A DNA stretch of 64,000 bases from Desulfovibrio sp. UIB00 (GCF_022508225.1 NZ_JAETXJ010000002.1:186001-250000), one strand, 5' to 3'; shown: positions 15,563-24,603, counted from the stretch's first letter. Translations and numbers: made by a program. Notes: generated by a model not told the origin, from the letters alone.

Positions 15563-17218
15563 TTACATGCTTTCCGGGGCGCTCACGCCAAGCACGTCCA
15601 GACCATTGCGCAGCACCTGACCGATGGAACGCAGCAGGGCAAGGCGGGCCAGGGTGCGGGGCGCGTCATCGGCCAGCAGCACCTGATGCTTGGCATAGTA
15701 GCTGTGCAGCTGCCCGGCAAGTTCCGTGAGGTAGGTGCTCACGTGGTGCACGCCAAGCGATTTGGCGGCGGAGGCCAGCATGTCTTCAAACGTGGCGGCC
15801 TTGCGCAGCAGGGCCATGTCTTCGGGCGTATCAAGCCCGTGCAGCAGCTCTGCAGTGGCCTTGGGGGGCAGCACGAAGCCGCGTTCCTCAGCCCGGCGCA
15901 GCACGGCGCAGATGCGCGCGTGGGCGTACTGTACATAGTACACCGGGTTGTCGAGGCTGCGCTGCTTGGCAAGCTCAAGGTCAAAGTCCAGCGGGCTGTC
16001 GCTCTTGCGTGAAAGAAACATGAAGCGCGCTGCGTCAACGCCCACTTCCTTGATGACATCAGCCAGGGTTTCAAAGGTGCCCGCGCGGGTGGACATGCTC
16101 ACGGGCTGGCCCTCGCGCAGCAGGTTCACCAGCTGGATAAGCACCACGTCAAAGCTGTCCTGCGTTTTGCCCATGGCCGTGATGGCCGCGCGCATGCGGG
16201 GGATGTAGCCGTGGTGATCCGCACCCCAGATATCAATGAGCCAGTCGTAGCCGCGCTGGAATTTGTCGTGATGGTAGGCGATGTCGGAGGCAAAGTAGGT
16301 CAGGCTGCCGTCCGACTTGCGCAGCACGCGGTTTTTGTCGTCGCCCAGATTCTCGGTGGCGAACCAGTAGGCATTGTCTTTCTCATATGTATACCCGGCG
16401 GAATCCAGCGCGTCAAAAGCCGCAGCAACGGCTCCGCCTTCCACAAGGGTTTTTTCAGAGAACCAGCGCTGGTGCTCCACGCGGAATTCGTTGAGGTCGT
16501 CCTTGATGCCGTTCAGAATGTCGTTCATGGCCTTGTCGTAGCACACGTCCTGGCCTTCGGCATCGGGCAGCTCCACGAGGGCGGGGTTGGCATCCAGCAT
16601 TTCGCGGGCGATGTCGATGATATAGTCGCCCTTGTAGTAATCTTCGGGCCAGGTGACGGGTTTTCCGGCCAGTTCCTTGGCGCGCAGCCACACAGAAAGG
16701 CCCAGCAGGCGCATCTGGCGACCGGCATCGTTGATGTAATACTCGGTGTTAACGTCATAACCAGCCACGCGCAGCAGGCGGGCAAGGCTGTCGCCCACGG
16801 CAGCGCCGCGCCCATGCCCCACATGCAGGGGACCAGTGGGGTTGGCGGAAACATATTCCAGCAGCACCTTTTTACCTGCGCCGCCCGTGCTCTTGCCGTA
16901 TTCCTTGCCCGCAGCTTCAATGTCGGCCACGGTGGCGCGCCAGAAATCCTGCGTGAAGGTCACATTGCAGAATCCGGGGCCGGCGGCTTCGGCATGGGAC
17001 ACCTCGGGGCAACGCTCCACAAGCTTCTGGGCGAATTTCTGCGCCAGCTCGCGGGGATTGGCCTTGGCTTCCTTGGCGAGCAGCATGGCGGAGTTGACGG
17101 AAAGATCGCCGTGCTTGGGGTCGCGGGGCGGTTCAATAACGGTTTTGACGGGCCAGGCAAGGCCTTCTTCTTCAATAATGGCCTTGAGGGCCGTGCGCAG
17201 GGTGTCAATGGCGCGCAT
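15563..17218 (-). CDS. argS: Arginyl-tRNA synthetase
   Basis: Class I synthetase that charges tRNA-Arg. The 551-residue protein has the N-terminal additional domain, the HIGH-type motif NPTGPLHVGHGRGAAVGDSL near residue 130, and MSTRAGTFETLADVI near residue 375 in the place of KMSKS, which is normal for many ArgRS. The C-terminal anticodon-binding helical domain contains the DNPVYYVQYAHARIC region. The start ATG 17218 follows AAAGGA. It precedes the SPOR gene on the same strand by 234 bases. Confidence 0.96.
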   Translation of the reverse strand: MRAIDTLRTALKAIIEEEGLAWPVKTVIEPPRDPKHGDLSVNSAMLLAKEAKANPRELAQKFAQKLVERCPEVSHAEAAGPGFCNVTFTQDFWRATVADIEAAGKEYGKSTGGAGKKVLLEYVSANPTGPLHVGHGRGAAVGDSLARLLRVAGYDVNTEYYINDAGRQMRLLGLSVWLRAKELAGKPVTWPEDYYKGDYIIDIAREMLDANPALVELPDAEGQDVCYDKAMNDILNGIKDDLNEFRVEHQRWFSEKTLVEGGAVAAAFDALDSAGYTYEKDNAYWFATENLGDDKNRVLRKSDGSLTYFASDIAYHHDKFQRGYDWLIDIWGADHHGYIPRMRAAITAMGKTQDSFDVVLIQLVNLLREGQPVSMSTRAGTFETLADVIKEVGVDAARFMFLSRKSDSPLDFDLELAKQRSLDNPVYYVQYAHARICAVLRRAEERGFVLPPKATAELLHGLDTPEDMALLRKAATFEDMLASAAKSLGVHHVSTYLTELAGQLHSYYAKHQVLLADDAPRTLARLALLRSIGQVLRNGLDVLGVSAPESM

Positions 17219-17410
17219 AGTGCTGGTGTCCTTTATTGTGCAACGGTTGCGGCTTTACGCCTCGGGCGGCCCGGGGCACTGCCGCCGGGAACCCCGTTTC
17301 AGGTTCATGCGCAGGTCGGTTGCGGCAATACCGCACGGGGGCGCATGAAGAAAAAGTTTCAGGCAAGGCGGGGAAGGCCTTCCGCATGAAAGGCCTTCCT
17401 CCGCAAAAAA

Positions 17411-18352
17411 CTATCCTGCAAAGGCCGCCGCTGTTTCGGCGTTGTTAACGAGCTCAATGGCAAGATCTTCTGCTGTGGCGGTTCCTGCGAGGCAGGGGGC
17501 TACCATCTTGCCGAGCACGGTCTTGGGGCCAAGCTCCAGCCAGCGGCGCGCGCCGTCGGCATACTGGTTGCGCACTGTGTCTATCCACTGCACGGAGGAC
17601 GTCATCTGCACAAGCAGGCTTTCACGGGCGCTTTCGCCATCTGTCACGGCTTTGCCGTGGGCATTGCAATATACGGGGAACTTGGGTTTGCTCCACACGG
17701 CCTTGCGCAGCAGAGGGGTGAGTTCCTTGTTGGCCTCAGCCATCATGGGGCTGTGGAACGCGCCGCTGACCTTGAGTTCGAGGCCACGGCCCTTGCGCTC
17801 CTTGGCCTTCTGGCAAGCCAGAGCCACGGCGGCCTTGGTGCCGCTGATAACAAGCTGGCCGGGCGTATTGTAGTTGGCCACCAGTAAAAGTTCGCCGCAC
17901 TGGGCAATGGTTTCGGCCACAATTTCTTCAATGGCGGGCTGATCCAGCTTGAGCAGAGCGGCCATGCCGCCCTTGCCATCGGGATCGGCCTCGGCCATGA
18001 GGCGACCGCGCAGGGCTGTAAGCTCAAGGGCGCTCTCGGCAGAAAGCACGCCAGCGGCGGCCATGGCGCTGAACTCGCCAAGACTGTGCCCGGCTGCGCC
18101 GCACACGTTGGCGCGCGCGGCAACCGCGCTCCAGAGGTTCAGGTTCACCACGGTGAGGGCGGGCTGAAGGGCGCGGGTGTCGCTCATGGCGGCATCATCG
18201 CCTTCCCAGTAAATTTCGCGCAGGGGCAGGCCACTGATGCGCTCGGCCTGCTTCCAGAGGTTCATGGCGTCAGAAGAAGCCTCGGCCAGATCGCGGCCCA
18301 TGCCCGACTCTTGCGAGCCCTGGCCGGGAAAGAGCAAAACGGCTTGTGTCAT
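17411..18352 (-). CDS. fabD: Malonyl-CoA:ACP transacylase FabD
   Basis: FabD transfers malonyl from CoA to acyl carrier protein, the entry step of fatty acid elongation. The 313-residue protein has LLFPGQGSQESGMG at the N-terminus, the nucleophile motif GHSLGEFSA near residues 90-98 with the catalytic Ser, and a catalytic His in GAFHSPMM near residue 200. The start follows GGAGG at a longer spacing of about 12. No other fab genes are adjacent. It is divergent from rsmG. Confidence 0.95.
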   Translation of the reverse strand: MTQAVLLFPGQGSQESGMGRDLAEASSDAMNLWKQAERISGLPLREIYWEGDDAAMSDTRALQPALTVVNLNLWSAVAARANVCGAAGHSLGEFSAMAAAGVLSAESALELTALRGRLMAEADPDGKGGMAALLKLDQPAIEEIVAETIAQCGELLLVANYNTPGQLVISGTKAAVALACQKAKERKGRGLELKVSGAFHSPMMAEANKELTPLLRKAVWSKPKFPVYCNAHGKAVTDGESARESLLVQMTSSVQWIDTVRNQYADGARRWLELGPKTVLGKMVAPCLAGTATAEDLAIELVNNAETAAAFAG

Positions 18353-18560
18353 GCGGGGTTTATCCTCCAGTGGCGCGCACGTGCGCGCATTGGCGTGGCC
18401 TTGCGGCCTTGGGTTCGTTTAGGGTGCGCATTGCGCGCAAGCCCTCTTTTTTACGTTATCGGCGCAGGGCTTGCAAGTCCCGGTCTGCGGGGATATGACA
18501 GTGAACCCGGCAGAAACGCTGGAAAGGCCCGCAACGGGCGAACAAGCGCAGGAAAGGATC

Positions 18561-19253
18561 ATGCAGCGACAATCGGTTGACAGAAAAGAATTGGCGCGTC
18601 TGGCTGCGGCCTCGGGCGCGGAAGTGCCGCAATCGGCTCTGGAGCCGCTGGCGGAATATCTTGAAATGCTCTGCCAGTGGAACAAGGCCATGAACCTGGT
18701 CGGCCCGCACACATGGCAGGATATGCTTACCCGGCTGGCGGTGGACAGTTTTCATCTGGCCGGCTTTCTGGACAAGCTCAATCTGCCCGAAGCTCCCCTG
18801 TGCTGGGATCTTGGCGCGGGCGCTGGCCTGCCGGGCATTCCCTTACGCATGGCCTGGACGCGCGGCGCATACTATATGATAGAAGTGCGCGAAAAACGCG
18901 CCCTGTTCATCTCCAGTGTACTTTCTCGCCTTCAGTTGCCCTCCACCCATATTTTCAGAGGGCCGGTGGAACATTTTTTTCAGGGTCAGTATTATAAGGC
19001 GGACTGCATCCTGAGCCGCGCCTTCATGCCCTGGCGGCAACTGCTTGACCTCGCCAGCCCCAGGCTGCACGATAACGGAGTTATGGTCGTGCTGGCGCTT
19101 GAGCCAGCCCCCAGCGAATTGCCAGCGCCCTGGCGTCTGGTGGAGCAGCTCTCCTACGTTGTTGGCGGGCACGGGCGCTGGTTCTGGGCGCTTGCCCCCA
19201 GCGCAGAGGCTGAGCGGCTGACCTATGATGCCGCAACGCATCGGGCTGGCTAG
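18561..19253 (+). CDS. rsmG: 16S rRNA (guanine-527-N7)-methyltransferase RsmG
   Basis: RsmG (GidB) methylates G527 of 16S rRNA; loss gives low-level streptomycin resistance in other bacteria. The product shows CWDLGAGAGLPGIPLRMAW, the SAM-binding motif I, and FISSVLSRLQLPSTHI, plus a WNKAMNLVGPHTWQDML stretch typical of the family's N-terminal helix. ATG 18561 was preferred because AGGAAAGGA lies directly upstream. ATG 18495 with GGGGA is a real alternative that adds 22 residues. Confidence 0.88.
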   Translation: MQRQSVDRKELARLAAASGAEVPQSALEPLAEYLEMLCQWNKAMNLVGPHTWQDMLTRLAVDSFHLAGFLDKLNLPEAPLCWDLGAGAGLPGIPLRMAWTRGAYYMIEVREKRALFISSVLSRLQLPSTHIFRGPVEHFFQGQYYKADCILSRAFMPWRQLLDLASPRLHDNGVMVVLALEPAPSELPAPWRLVEQLSYVVGGHGRWFWALAPSAEAERLTYDAATHRAG

Positions 19254-19429
19254 AGCACTTTTACCTGAATGTTCTGGCGAGGATTGGCCCGCCAATCTTG
19301 CCGAAAGCTCTGTGGCGAACCGCGCAGACCTTGTTATGCGCGTGACTGGCCCAAAGAGCCGCCGTACAGGACTTTTGCCGCCATCTGCATGCCAGTATGA
19401 ACAGGACCATGATCCTTACGGAGAACGCC

Positions 19430-21886
19430 ATGCACCCCGCAGCACATGCCTCTGCCAGCACCGCGCCTGCCGGAAACGATGCAGACGAAACCCGGCGCAC
19501 CGGGCAGCCGCACCCCGAATCGGAAACGCTGCCTGCTGCGGAACCAGCTTGTACGGAGCAGCACGCCCCCTCCCATCCTACACATGGGGGAGCCCTGTTG
19601 CCCACTGGCGGCGCAGGGCTGCACAACGGCAAACGTTCGCTGCCTTCTGCGCGTTATTGGGCGCGGGGGCTGTTCTGGGGGCTGGTGACGCTTGCCCTTG
19701 CCTTTGCCCTGCGCATGCTGGAATGGCCCTGCTGGCAAAATCCGGAATACCGCCTTGGCAACGAGTGGCTTCTGGCCACGCACGATGCCTATACATGGGT
19801 GGCCGGGGCGGAAGATTTCGGCCTTGCCGTAGGGCATCCCATGGCTGTGATGCTCAAGGCCATGTCCGACCTCGTAGGCACTTCCCCCGCTGCCGTGGCC
19901 TTCTGGTTCCCTGCATTGCTGGCAAGCTTTGTGGCTGTTATCGCCTTTGCCTGGGTGTGGGCGCTGGGCAGCATTGAAGCTGGCGTTGCCGCAGGCATAC
20001 TCACGTCCATTGCGCCGGGCTTTCTGGCCCGCACCCTGCTGGGATTTTACGATACCGACCTCGTAACCCTGTTCTTCCCCCTGCTCATGACCCTTGCCCC
20101 GGCCAGTTGGGCCATGCGCTATATGCTGCTGCCGGGCATGGTGCTGCGCCGCCTTTCCATGACTTCCGGCGTGATGAATCTGCGCCGCCTTTTTTCCCGC
20201 AATCAGCCCGAGGGCCACTGGACGCCGCGCCTCAAACAGGCGGAGCACATGGGCAATCCCCTGCGCTGGCAATGGGTTGTGCTGCTTGGCTGTTCCGGCG
20301 TCGTTTCGTGGTGGACGCAGGAATGGCATTCTGTTTTTCCGTACCTGATCCGCTACAATGTGGCCTTGTTGGCCTTTATGAGCATGGTGATGGCCCCGCG
20401 CGGGCGGCGCGCCCTGCTGCTTCTGGGCAGCATGGCCTACGCCCTGCCTACGCTGGCGGGGCCGTGGGGCCTCAGTTTCAGTTTATTGCTGCTGGCTGCG
20501 GGCACAAGGACAGGCTACCGCCTGCGCCGTCTGCTGTGCCGCCCCTGGCTGCTGGCTCTTCTGCTGGCGGGCGTGGGCTTTTTGATGCTTCAGGGCGAAA
20601 TTCTTACGTCCATTGTGAACCACATCAATGCCTATGTGAAACATACGGGCGATGTGAAAAGCACCGGCGGCGGGCTTTCGCTGGAATATCCCTCGGTGGC
20701 GCAGTCCATTATTGAAGTGCAGGATTTGGGCATCATCGAGATTTTTCCCTACTTCCATCCCTGGATGGAAGCTGCGGTGCTTGGCCTGCTGGGTTTTGCC
20801 CTGGTGGTCATACGCAGGCCGGGCGCGCTCTTTTTGCTGCCGCTGGCAGGGCTGGGCATCCTGAGCGTCAAGATGGGGGGGCGCATGGTCATGTTTGGCG
20901 CGCCCATCATGGCCATTGGCCTGACCTTGCCCTTGTACTGGCTGCTGCAAAGGCTGCTGCGCGTGGATCTGCGCGGCGCTGTGGCGGGCATCCTGACCAG
21001 CGGCGTGCTGTTGGCTCTGCTGGTAGCGCCCTTTGCAGATATGATCCCCGCCATGTCGCAGGGGCCAATCATCAACCGCCGTCATGCAGAAGCCCTCTCT
21101 CGCGCCAAGGCCATGACCCCGCCCGACGCCATGCTCTGGCTGTGGTGGGATTGGGGCTATGCCGCCAACCACTTTGCCCAGCGGCAGACCATCGCTGATG
21201 GCGCGCAGCATGCAGGGCCGTCCCTCTATCTGCCCGCAGCTGTTTTTGCCACAGACAATCCGCGTTTTGCGCGCCAGATCATCCGCTACACGGCCCAGTG
21301 CGGCAACGAGCCGGGCAACGTGTTTGAAGGTCTGGATGGTGAAGCCGCGCAGGCTCTCATGGACAGGCTGCGCTCGCCCGAAACCCCGCTCATTGAAAAC
21401 AAGGGGCGGCTCTATGTGGTGGTGAGCTTTGAAATGCTGCGGCTTGGCTTCTGGATAAGCAACTTCGGCAACTGGAATTTTGTTACCCGTACTGGCGAAG
21501 GCGGGGCGCTTTCCATCGTGCCGCAGGCCCTTGCCTACAAGCTCGATTCGGGCGAGGTGCGGCTTGAGGGCAACAGCAGCGCCATTTATGCCTCGTCCAT
21601 CAGCGTGTTTGAAGAGACCGGCGTGACGCGCCGCAACTATATACAGGACTGGTTTGACGCGCACCCCTCGGCAACGCCCGAGGAGCAGCACGAATTTCTT
21701 TCCAAGCGCCGCAACATCAACTTTCTTTTCAACCGCGTAACGGACGAAAAGCTTGCCATGGATGCGGGCTTGTACAATTCGCTAATGGTGCAGCTTTTGG
21801 TGGGCGACCCGCAAGATCCGCGCGTTTCGCCCTATTTCAAGCTGGTGTACGACAACGTGTTTGCCAGGATTTACGAAGTTCTGTAG
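19430..21886 (+). CDS. pglB: Bacterial oligosaccharyltransferase of the STT3/PglB family
   Basis: PglB transfers a lipid-linked oligosaccharide to asparagine in exported proteins. The 818-residue product has a cytoplasmic N-terminus of about 60 residues, about 13 membrane helices, and a C-terminal periplasmic domain holding WWDWG at residues 572-576, the STT3 acceptor-binding motif (canonically WWDYG, here Tyr replaced by Trp). D. desulfuricans is known to have an active PglB with relaxed glycan choice. ATG 19430 was chosen because ACGGAG precedes it; ATG 19397 adds 11 residues. No glycan-synthesis genes flank it. Confidence 0.9.
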   Translation: MHPAAHASASTAPAGNDADETRRTGQPHPESETLPAAEPACTEQHAPSHPTHGGALLPTGGAGLHNGKRSLPSARYWARGLFWGLVTLALAFALRMLEWPCWQNPEYRLGNEWLLATHDAYTWVAGAEDFGLAVGHPMAVMLKAMSDLVGTSPAAVAFWFPALLASFVAVIAFAWVWALGSIEAGVAAGILTSIAPGFLARTLLGFYDTDLVTLFFPLLMTLAPASWAMRYMLLPGMVLRRLSMTSGVMNLRRLFSRNQPEGHWTPRLKQAEHMGNPLRWQWVVLLGCSGVVSWWTQEWHSVFPYLIRYNVALLAFMSMVMAPRGRRALLLLGSMAYALPTLAGPWGLSFSLLLLAAGTRTGYRLRRLLCRPWLLALLLAGVGFLMLQGEILTSIVNHINAYVKHTGDVKSTGGGLSLEYPSVAQSIIEVQDLGIIEIFPYFHPWMEAAVLGLLGFALVVIRRPGALFLLPLAGLGILSVKMGGRMVMFGAPIMAIGLTLPLYWLLQRLLRVDLRGAVAGILTSGVLLALLVAPFADMIPAMSQGPIINRRHAEALSRAKAMTPPDAMLWLWWDWGYAANHFAQRQTIADGAQHAGPSLYLPAAVFATDNPRFARQIIRYTAQCGNEPGNVFEGLDGEAAQALMDRLRSPETPLIENKGRLYVVVSFEMLRLGFWISNFGNWNFVTRTGEGGALSIVPQALAYKLDSGEVRLEGNSSAIYASSISVFEETGVTRRNYIQDWFDAHPSATPEEQHEFLSKRRNINFLFNRVTDEKLAMDAGLYNSLMVQLLVGDPQDPRVSPYFKLVYDNVFARIYEVL

Positions 21887-21928
21887 GCGGTTGCGCTTGC
21901 GGACCGCCGCATGTGCAATCAAGGGCAG

Positions 21929-22042
21929 TCTAACTGGATGATTTTGCGCCAAGGGCAAGGAAAAAGGTTGTTTTTGCGAAAGAAGTGTACTCTTACGGTA
22001 CATGACTGGAGTAAAAATAACCTTTTGACGCAGCCAGTTGGA
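21929..22042 (+). ncRNA. Long structured hairpin downstream of pglB, possible RNA element
   Basis: Three nested stems share one axis: TCTAACTGG (21929-21937) with CCAGTTGGA (22034-22042), a 16-bp AT-rich stem (about 21962-21977 with 22011-22026), and an inner TGTAC/GTACA. The non-Watson-Crick positions are G-T pairs when read as plus-strand RNA but A-C mismatches on the other strand. This favours a plus-strand transcript. It begins 43 bases after the pglB stop. It could be a 3' UTR element, a small RNA or a relic repeat. Confidence 0.4.
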
Positions 22043-22068
22043 CAAAAGAAGCAGTTAGAGACAGACCT

Positions 22069-22542
22069 CTAGTGGTGGTACGGAACCTTGCGCAATATGC
22101 ATTCAGCCCGGTAAAGCTGCTCAAGCAGCACCACGCGGGCCAGCTCGTGCGGCAGGGTCATGTGCGAAAGGCTGATGCAGCGGCTGGCGCGCTGACGCAC
22201 AGCTTCATCCAGCCCCCATGCGCCACCCACGATAAAGCAGGCTCTGCCTCGTGCCTCGTGATCCATCTGGCGCAGCATATCTGCCAGTTGGGGCGAGGTG
22301 AGGTGCTGGCCGCGTTCGTCAAGAACGAGCGCGATGTCCTGCGGGTCGAGGGCCTCAATGATGCGGCGTCCTTCAAGGGCGTTGCGCTGATCCTGCGGCA
22401 GGGCGGAATCGCCGTCGCGCACTTCGGTTATGTCCAGCTTGCGCCAGCGAGTGATGCGCGTGGTGTAGTGGGCTGCGGCATCCTTCCAGAACGGCGTTTT
22501 CAGTTTGCCCACACTTATGTATTTCAAGGGTTTGCCAGTCAT
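22069..22542 (-). CDS. rlmH: 23S rRNA (pseudouridine-1915-N3)-methyltransferase RlmH
   Basis: RlmH methylates pseudouridine 1915 in helix 69 of 23S rRNA in the assembled ribosome. The 157-residue protein matches the SPOUT family in length and motifs: VGKLKTPFW near the start, LVLDERGQHLTSPQLA near residue 75, FIVGGAWGLDEAVR near residue 102 and LSHMTLPHELARVVLLEQLYRA at the end with the knotted SAM site. Its start codon overlaps the region of the divergent tsaC-like start. Confidence 0.95.
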   Translation of the reverse strand: MTGKPLKYISVGKLKTPFWKDAAAHYTTRITRWRKLDITEVRDGDSALPQDQRNALEGRRIIEALDPQDIALVLDERGQHLTSPQLADMLRQMDHEARGRACFIVGGAWGLDEAVRQRASRCISLSHMTLPHELARVVLLEQLYRAECILRKVPYHH

Positions 22543-23293
22543 GTCTTCTCATGTTTCGTTAAATATGGCGGATGGCGCGTCTGAATGCGGTAGCGGCCCG
22601 GATGCCGGAATGGAGCTTGCGGCTGCGGCGCTTTTTTTGCGTAACGGCGGCGTGCTCGTGTTTCCAACAGAGACGTTCTACGGGCTGGGCTGCCTTGCCG
22701 CCAATGCGGAAGCCGTGGCAAGGGTGTATCAGTTGAAGCATCGGCCCGTCCACAAGCCCTTGCCCCTGCTGGCGGCGCATGCGGCGCAGGTGGACGCAGT
22801 GGCGGAACTTGCCGCCATGCCCAAGGGGCTTTTGGCCTTCTGGCCCGGCCCGCTCACGGTTTTGCTGCCCGCGCGTTCCTGTCTGCCCCCGGCGCTGGTC
22901 AACGGGCAAGGCCTTGCGGCGGTGCGCGTGACACCCCATCCACTGGCTGCGCAACTGGCGGAGCAGGCCGGCGGCGCGCTTACGGCAAGCAGCGCCAACC
23001 TCAGCGGCGGTGCGTCCGTATGCTCCCCAGACGAACTTGATCCGGCCCTGCTGGAAGCCTTGCGCCGCATGGCGCATGGCAAGCCCTGCCCTGCGGGGTG
23101 CGCGGCGCAGGCTATAAAAGCAGACGTTTCCCTGCCTTTGGCGCTTGGCGGGCCGCTGCCTGCTGGCGGCTTGCCGTCCACCGTGGTGGAGCCTCTGAGC
23201 GGCGGGGATGGAGGGGCAGGGCGGCTGCGGATAGTGCGGGCCGGTGCTGTGAGCGCCGCAGCCCTTGAAGCTGCGGGTTTTGCTCTGGAGTGA
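22541..23293 (+). CDS. L-threonylcarbamoyladenylate synthase (TsaC/YrdC/Sua5 family)
   Basis: This enzyme makes threonylcarbamoyl-AMP for t6A37 in ANN-decoding tRNAs. The YrdC core is clear: GGVLVFPTETFYGLGCLA at about residues 36-53, LKHRPVHKPLPLL near 66-78, LTVLLPAR, TASSANLSGG and STVVEPL at the end of the fold. There is no C-terminal Sua5 domain. The start is uncertain: ATG 22541 overlaps the divergent rlmH start by two bases, and ATG 22610 would leave a short intergenic region and still give a full domain. Confidence 0.87.
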   Translation: MSSHVSLNMADGASECGSGPDAGMELAAAALFLRNGGVLVFPTETFYGLGCLAANAEAVARVYQLKHRPVHKPLPLLAAHAAQVDAVAELAAMPKGLLAFWPGPLTVLLPARSCLPPALVNGQGLAAVRVTPHPLAAQLAEQAGGALTASSANLSGGASVCSPDELDPALLEALRRMAHGKPCPAGCAAQAIKADVSLPLALGGPLPAGGLPSTVVEPLSGGDGGAGRLRIVRAGAVSAAALEAAGFALE

Positions 23294-23305
23294 CCTCCTG
23301 CCGGA

Positions 23306-23953
23306 CTACGCGGCGGAGGCCGCGTTTTTTACAAAAACCTGTCTGCGCACAAGAGAATTCAAATACCCGTCTTCACGCCGGGACAGGCCGTGCGCGGCGC
23401 AGATTTCAGCATAAGCTTCAGTCAGGGCGTCCTTATGTTTTGGCGAAGTCATGACAAAGGGATAGAGCAAGAGGCCCAGGCCCCGCAGCCGTGGGCGGGC
23501 GATATCCACCAGCAGAAAAATGCCATCAGGGGCAAGCATTCGCGCGGCATTGGCAATGGCAGTGCGCCGCGCTTGGGGATTTGCCTCATGCAGCGCCATG
23601 GCGGTCATGATGATGCTGAACGTGCCGTCAGGAAAGCACGCTTCGTCCATGGACGCTACGCTGAAATGAATGTTGTTGGGATAATCTTTCTGGCGATATT
23701 GTGCGCGGGCGATCTGGTTTTCGGCAAGGTCAAGGCCATGGATGCGGCATTGGGGCGAGGATTGCGCGGCAAGCGCAAAAGTCAGGGAACCTGTGCCGCA
23801 GCCAAGATCCAGAGCCGACATTCCCGGGCCAAGCGCCAAACCCTTGACCGCCGCCTCATAAAAAGACGCATTCAGCCCGAACAATCGGGCAAAAATATCG
23901 TAGCTCTGTCCAGAAACAAGACCGTTAAAAGCAGTACCCTTGTCAGTGTTCAT
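23306..23953 (-). CDS. Class I SAM-dependent methyltransferase
   Basis: A 215-residue small-molecule-type methyltransferase: motif I ALDLGCGTGSLTFAL near residues 46-60, GLDLAENQIARAQ after beta 2, and DGTFSIIMTAMALHEANP at motif II/III. The substrate is unknown. ATG 23953 was chosen because CGAGG precedes it; upstream ATGs would run into the operator. It lies 75 bases downstream of a MarR regulator on the same strand, and the gap holds a copy of the MarR operator, so it probably has its own regulated promoter. Confidence 0.8.
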   Translation of the reverse strand: MNTDKGTAFNGLVSGQSYDIFARLFGLNASFYEAAVKGLALGPGMSALDLGCGTGSLTFALAAQSSPQCRIHGLDLAENQIARAQYRQKDYPNNIHFSVASMDEACFPDGTFSIIMTAMALHEANPQARRTAIANAARMLAPDGIFLLVDIARPRLRGLGLLLYPFVMTSPKHKDALTEAYAEICAAHGLSRREDGYLNSLVRRQVFVKNAASAA

Positions 23954-23994
23954 AATACCTCGCATGTGACCCCAATTAGGTCGACCTGTATAAT

Positions 23995-24009
23995 GTATGG
24001 ATGCCAAAC
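23995..24009. promoter_or_regulatory. Second MarR operator copy upstream of the methyltransferase
   Basis: GTATGGATGCCAAAC differs at one base from the palindrome GTATGG-N3-CCATAC in front of the MarR gene. It lies 42 bases upstream of the methyltransferase start. Next to it is the palindrome AGGTCGACCT (23978-23987). Confidence 0.6.
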
Positions 24010-24028
24010 ATTGGCGACCTGAAAAAGC

Positions 24029-24568
24029 CTATTTGACCTCCACCGAGTTCAGCTTCGCAAGGAGTTTTTCGAGAAAATCAGCAATATCGGCGACTTCATC
24101 CTGTTTGCGTGTCCCCATGGCATCGTCCACCATGCAATCAAGCTGAGAATGAAAATCCATGTGCTGTTTATGTGCTGCCTTGCCCTTTTCCGTCAAAAAC
24201 ACATTGAGGCGGGTCAGTTTCAGCGGATCCTTGGCCTTGTAGGCCAGTCCCTTGCGCTCCAGCCTGCGCAACAGCTCAGAAACGCTGCCCTTGGTGACGC
24301 CCAGCTGCTCGGCCAATCCACCCACATGGATGCCTTCATTGTTATGGATGGCCATGATCGTGTGGATTTCCGCCAGGTGGATATCCACATCGGTGCCGAA
24401 TTTGCTGCACTGCCTCTCAAGCTCATAAAACCTGGTCACTATGCCCAGCAGCGAGATGCTGACTGATGCGCTGCGCGTAGAATGGGCGGCAGCATGCCCC
24501 AGTGTTTTGAGCATGGATTTCTGGATACGCAGTTCAACGGCGGTTTTTTTATGGCAGTCATTTTTCAT
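24029..24568 (-). CDS. MarR-family transcriptional regulator
   Basis: A 179-residue winged-helix protein with the MarR core: IMAIHNNEGIHVGGLAEQLGVTKGSVSELLRRLERKGL around residues 70-108, followed by a basic wing (KDPLKLTRLNVFLTEKGKAAH). The N-terminal 45 residues are a helical extension. The predicted promoter ends so close to the ATG that the mRNA would be leaderless, and a palindromic operator sits between -35 and -10, implying autorepression. The downstream methyltransferase gene carries the same operator. Ligand unknown. Confidence 0.88.
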   Translation of the reverse strand: MKNDCHKKTAVELRIQKSMLKTLGHAAAHSTRSASVSISLLGIVTRFYELERQCSKFGTDVDIHLAEIHTIMAIHNNEGIHVGGLAEQLGVTKGSVSELLRRLERKGLAYKAKDPLKLTRLNVFLTEKGKAAHKQHMDFHSQLDCMVDDAMGTRKQDEVADIADFLEKLLAKLNSVEVK

Positions 24569-24574
24569 GGGGTT

Positions 24575-24603
24575 TTAGTATGGCATCCATACTTTTTTGT
24601 CAA
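24575..24603 (-). promoter_or_regulatory. MarR promoter with embedded palindromic operator
   Basis: On the minus strand a perfect TTGACA (24603-24598) is 17 bases from TACTAA (24580-24575). The operator GTATGGATGCCATAC occupies 24592-24578. Only six bases separate the -10 from the ATG at 24568, and no Shine-Dalgarno sequence is present. Confidence 0.65.

Noticed and set aside
17370..17400. Inverted repeat GGAAGGCC/GGCCTTCC between argS and fabD as the fabD terminator
   Set aside because: On the fabD strand no T run follows the stem, so terminator function is unsupported.
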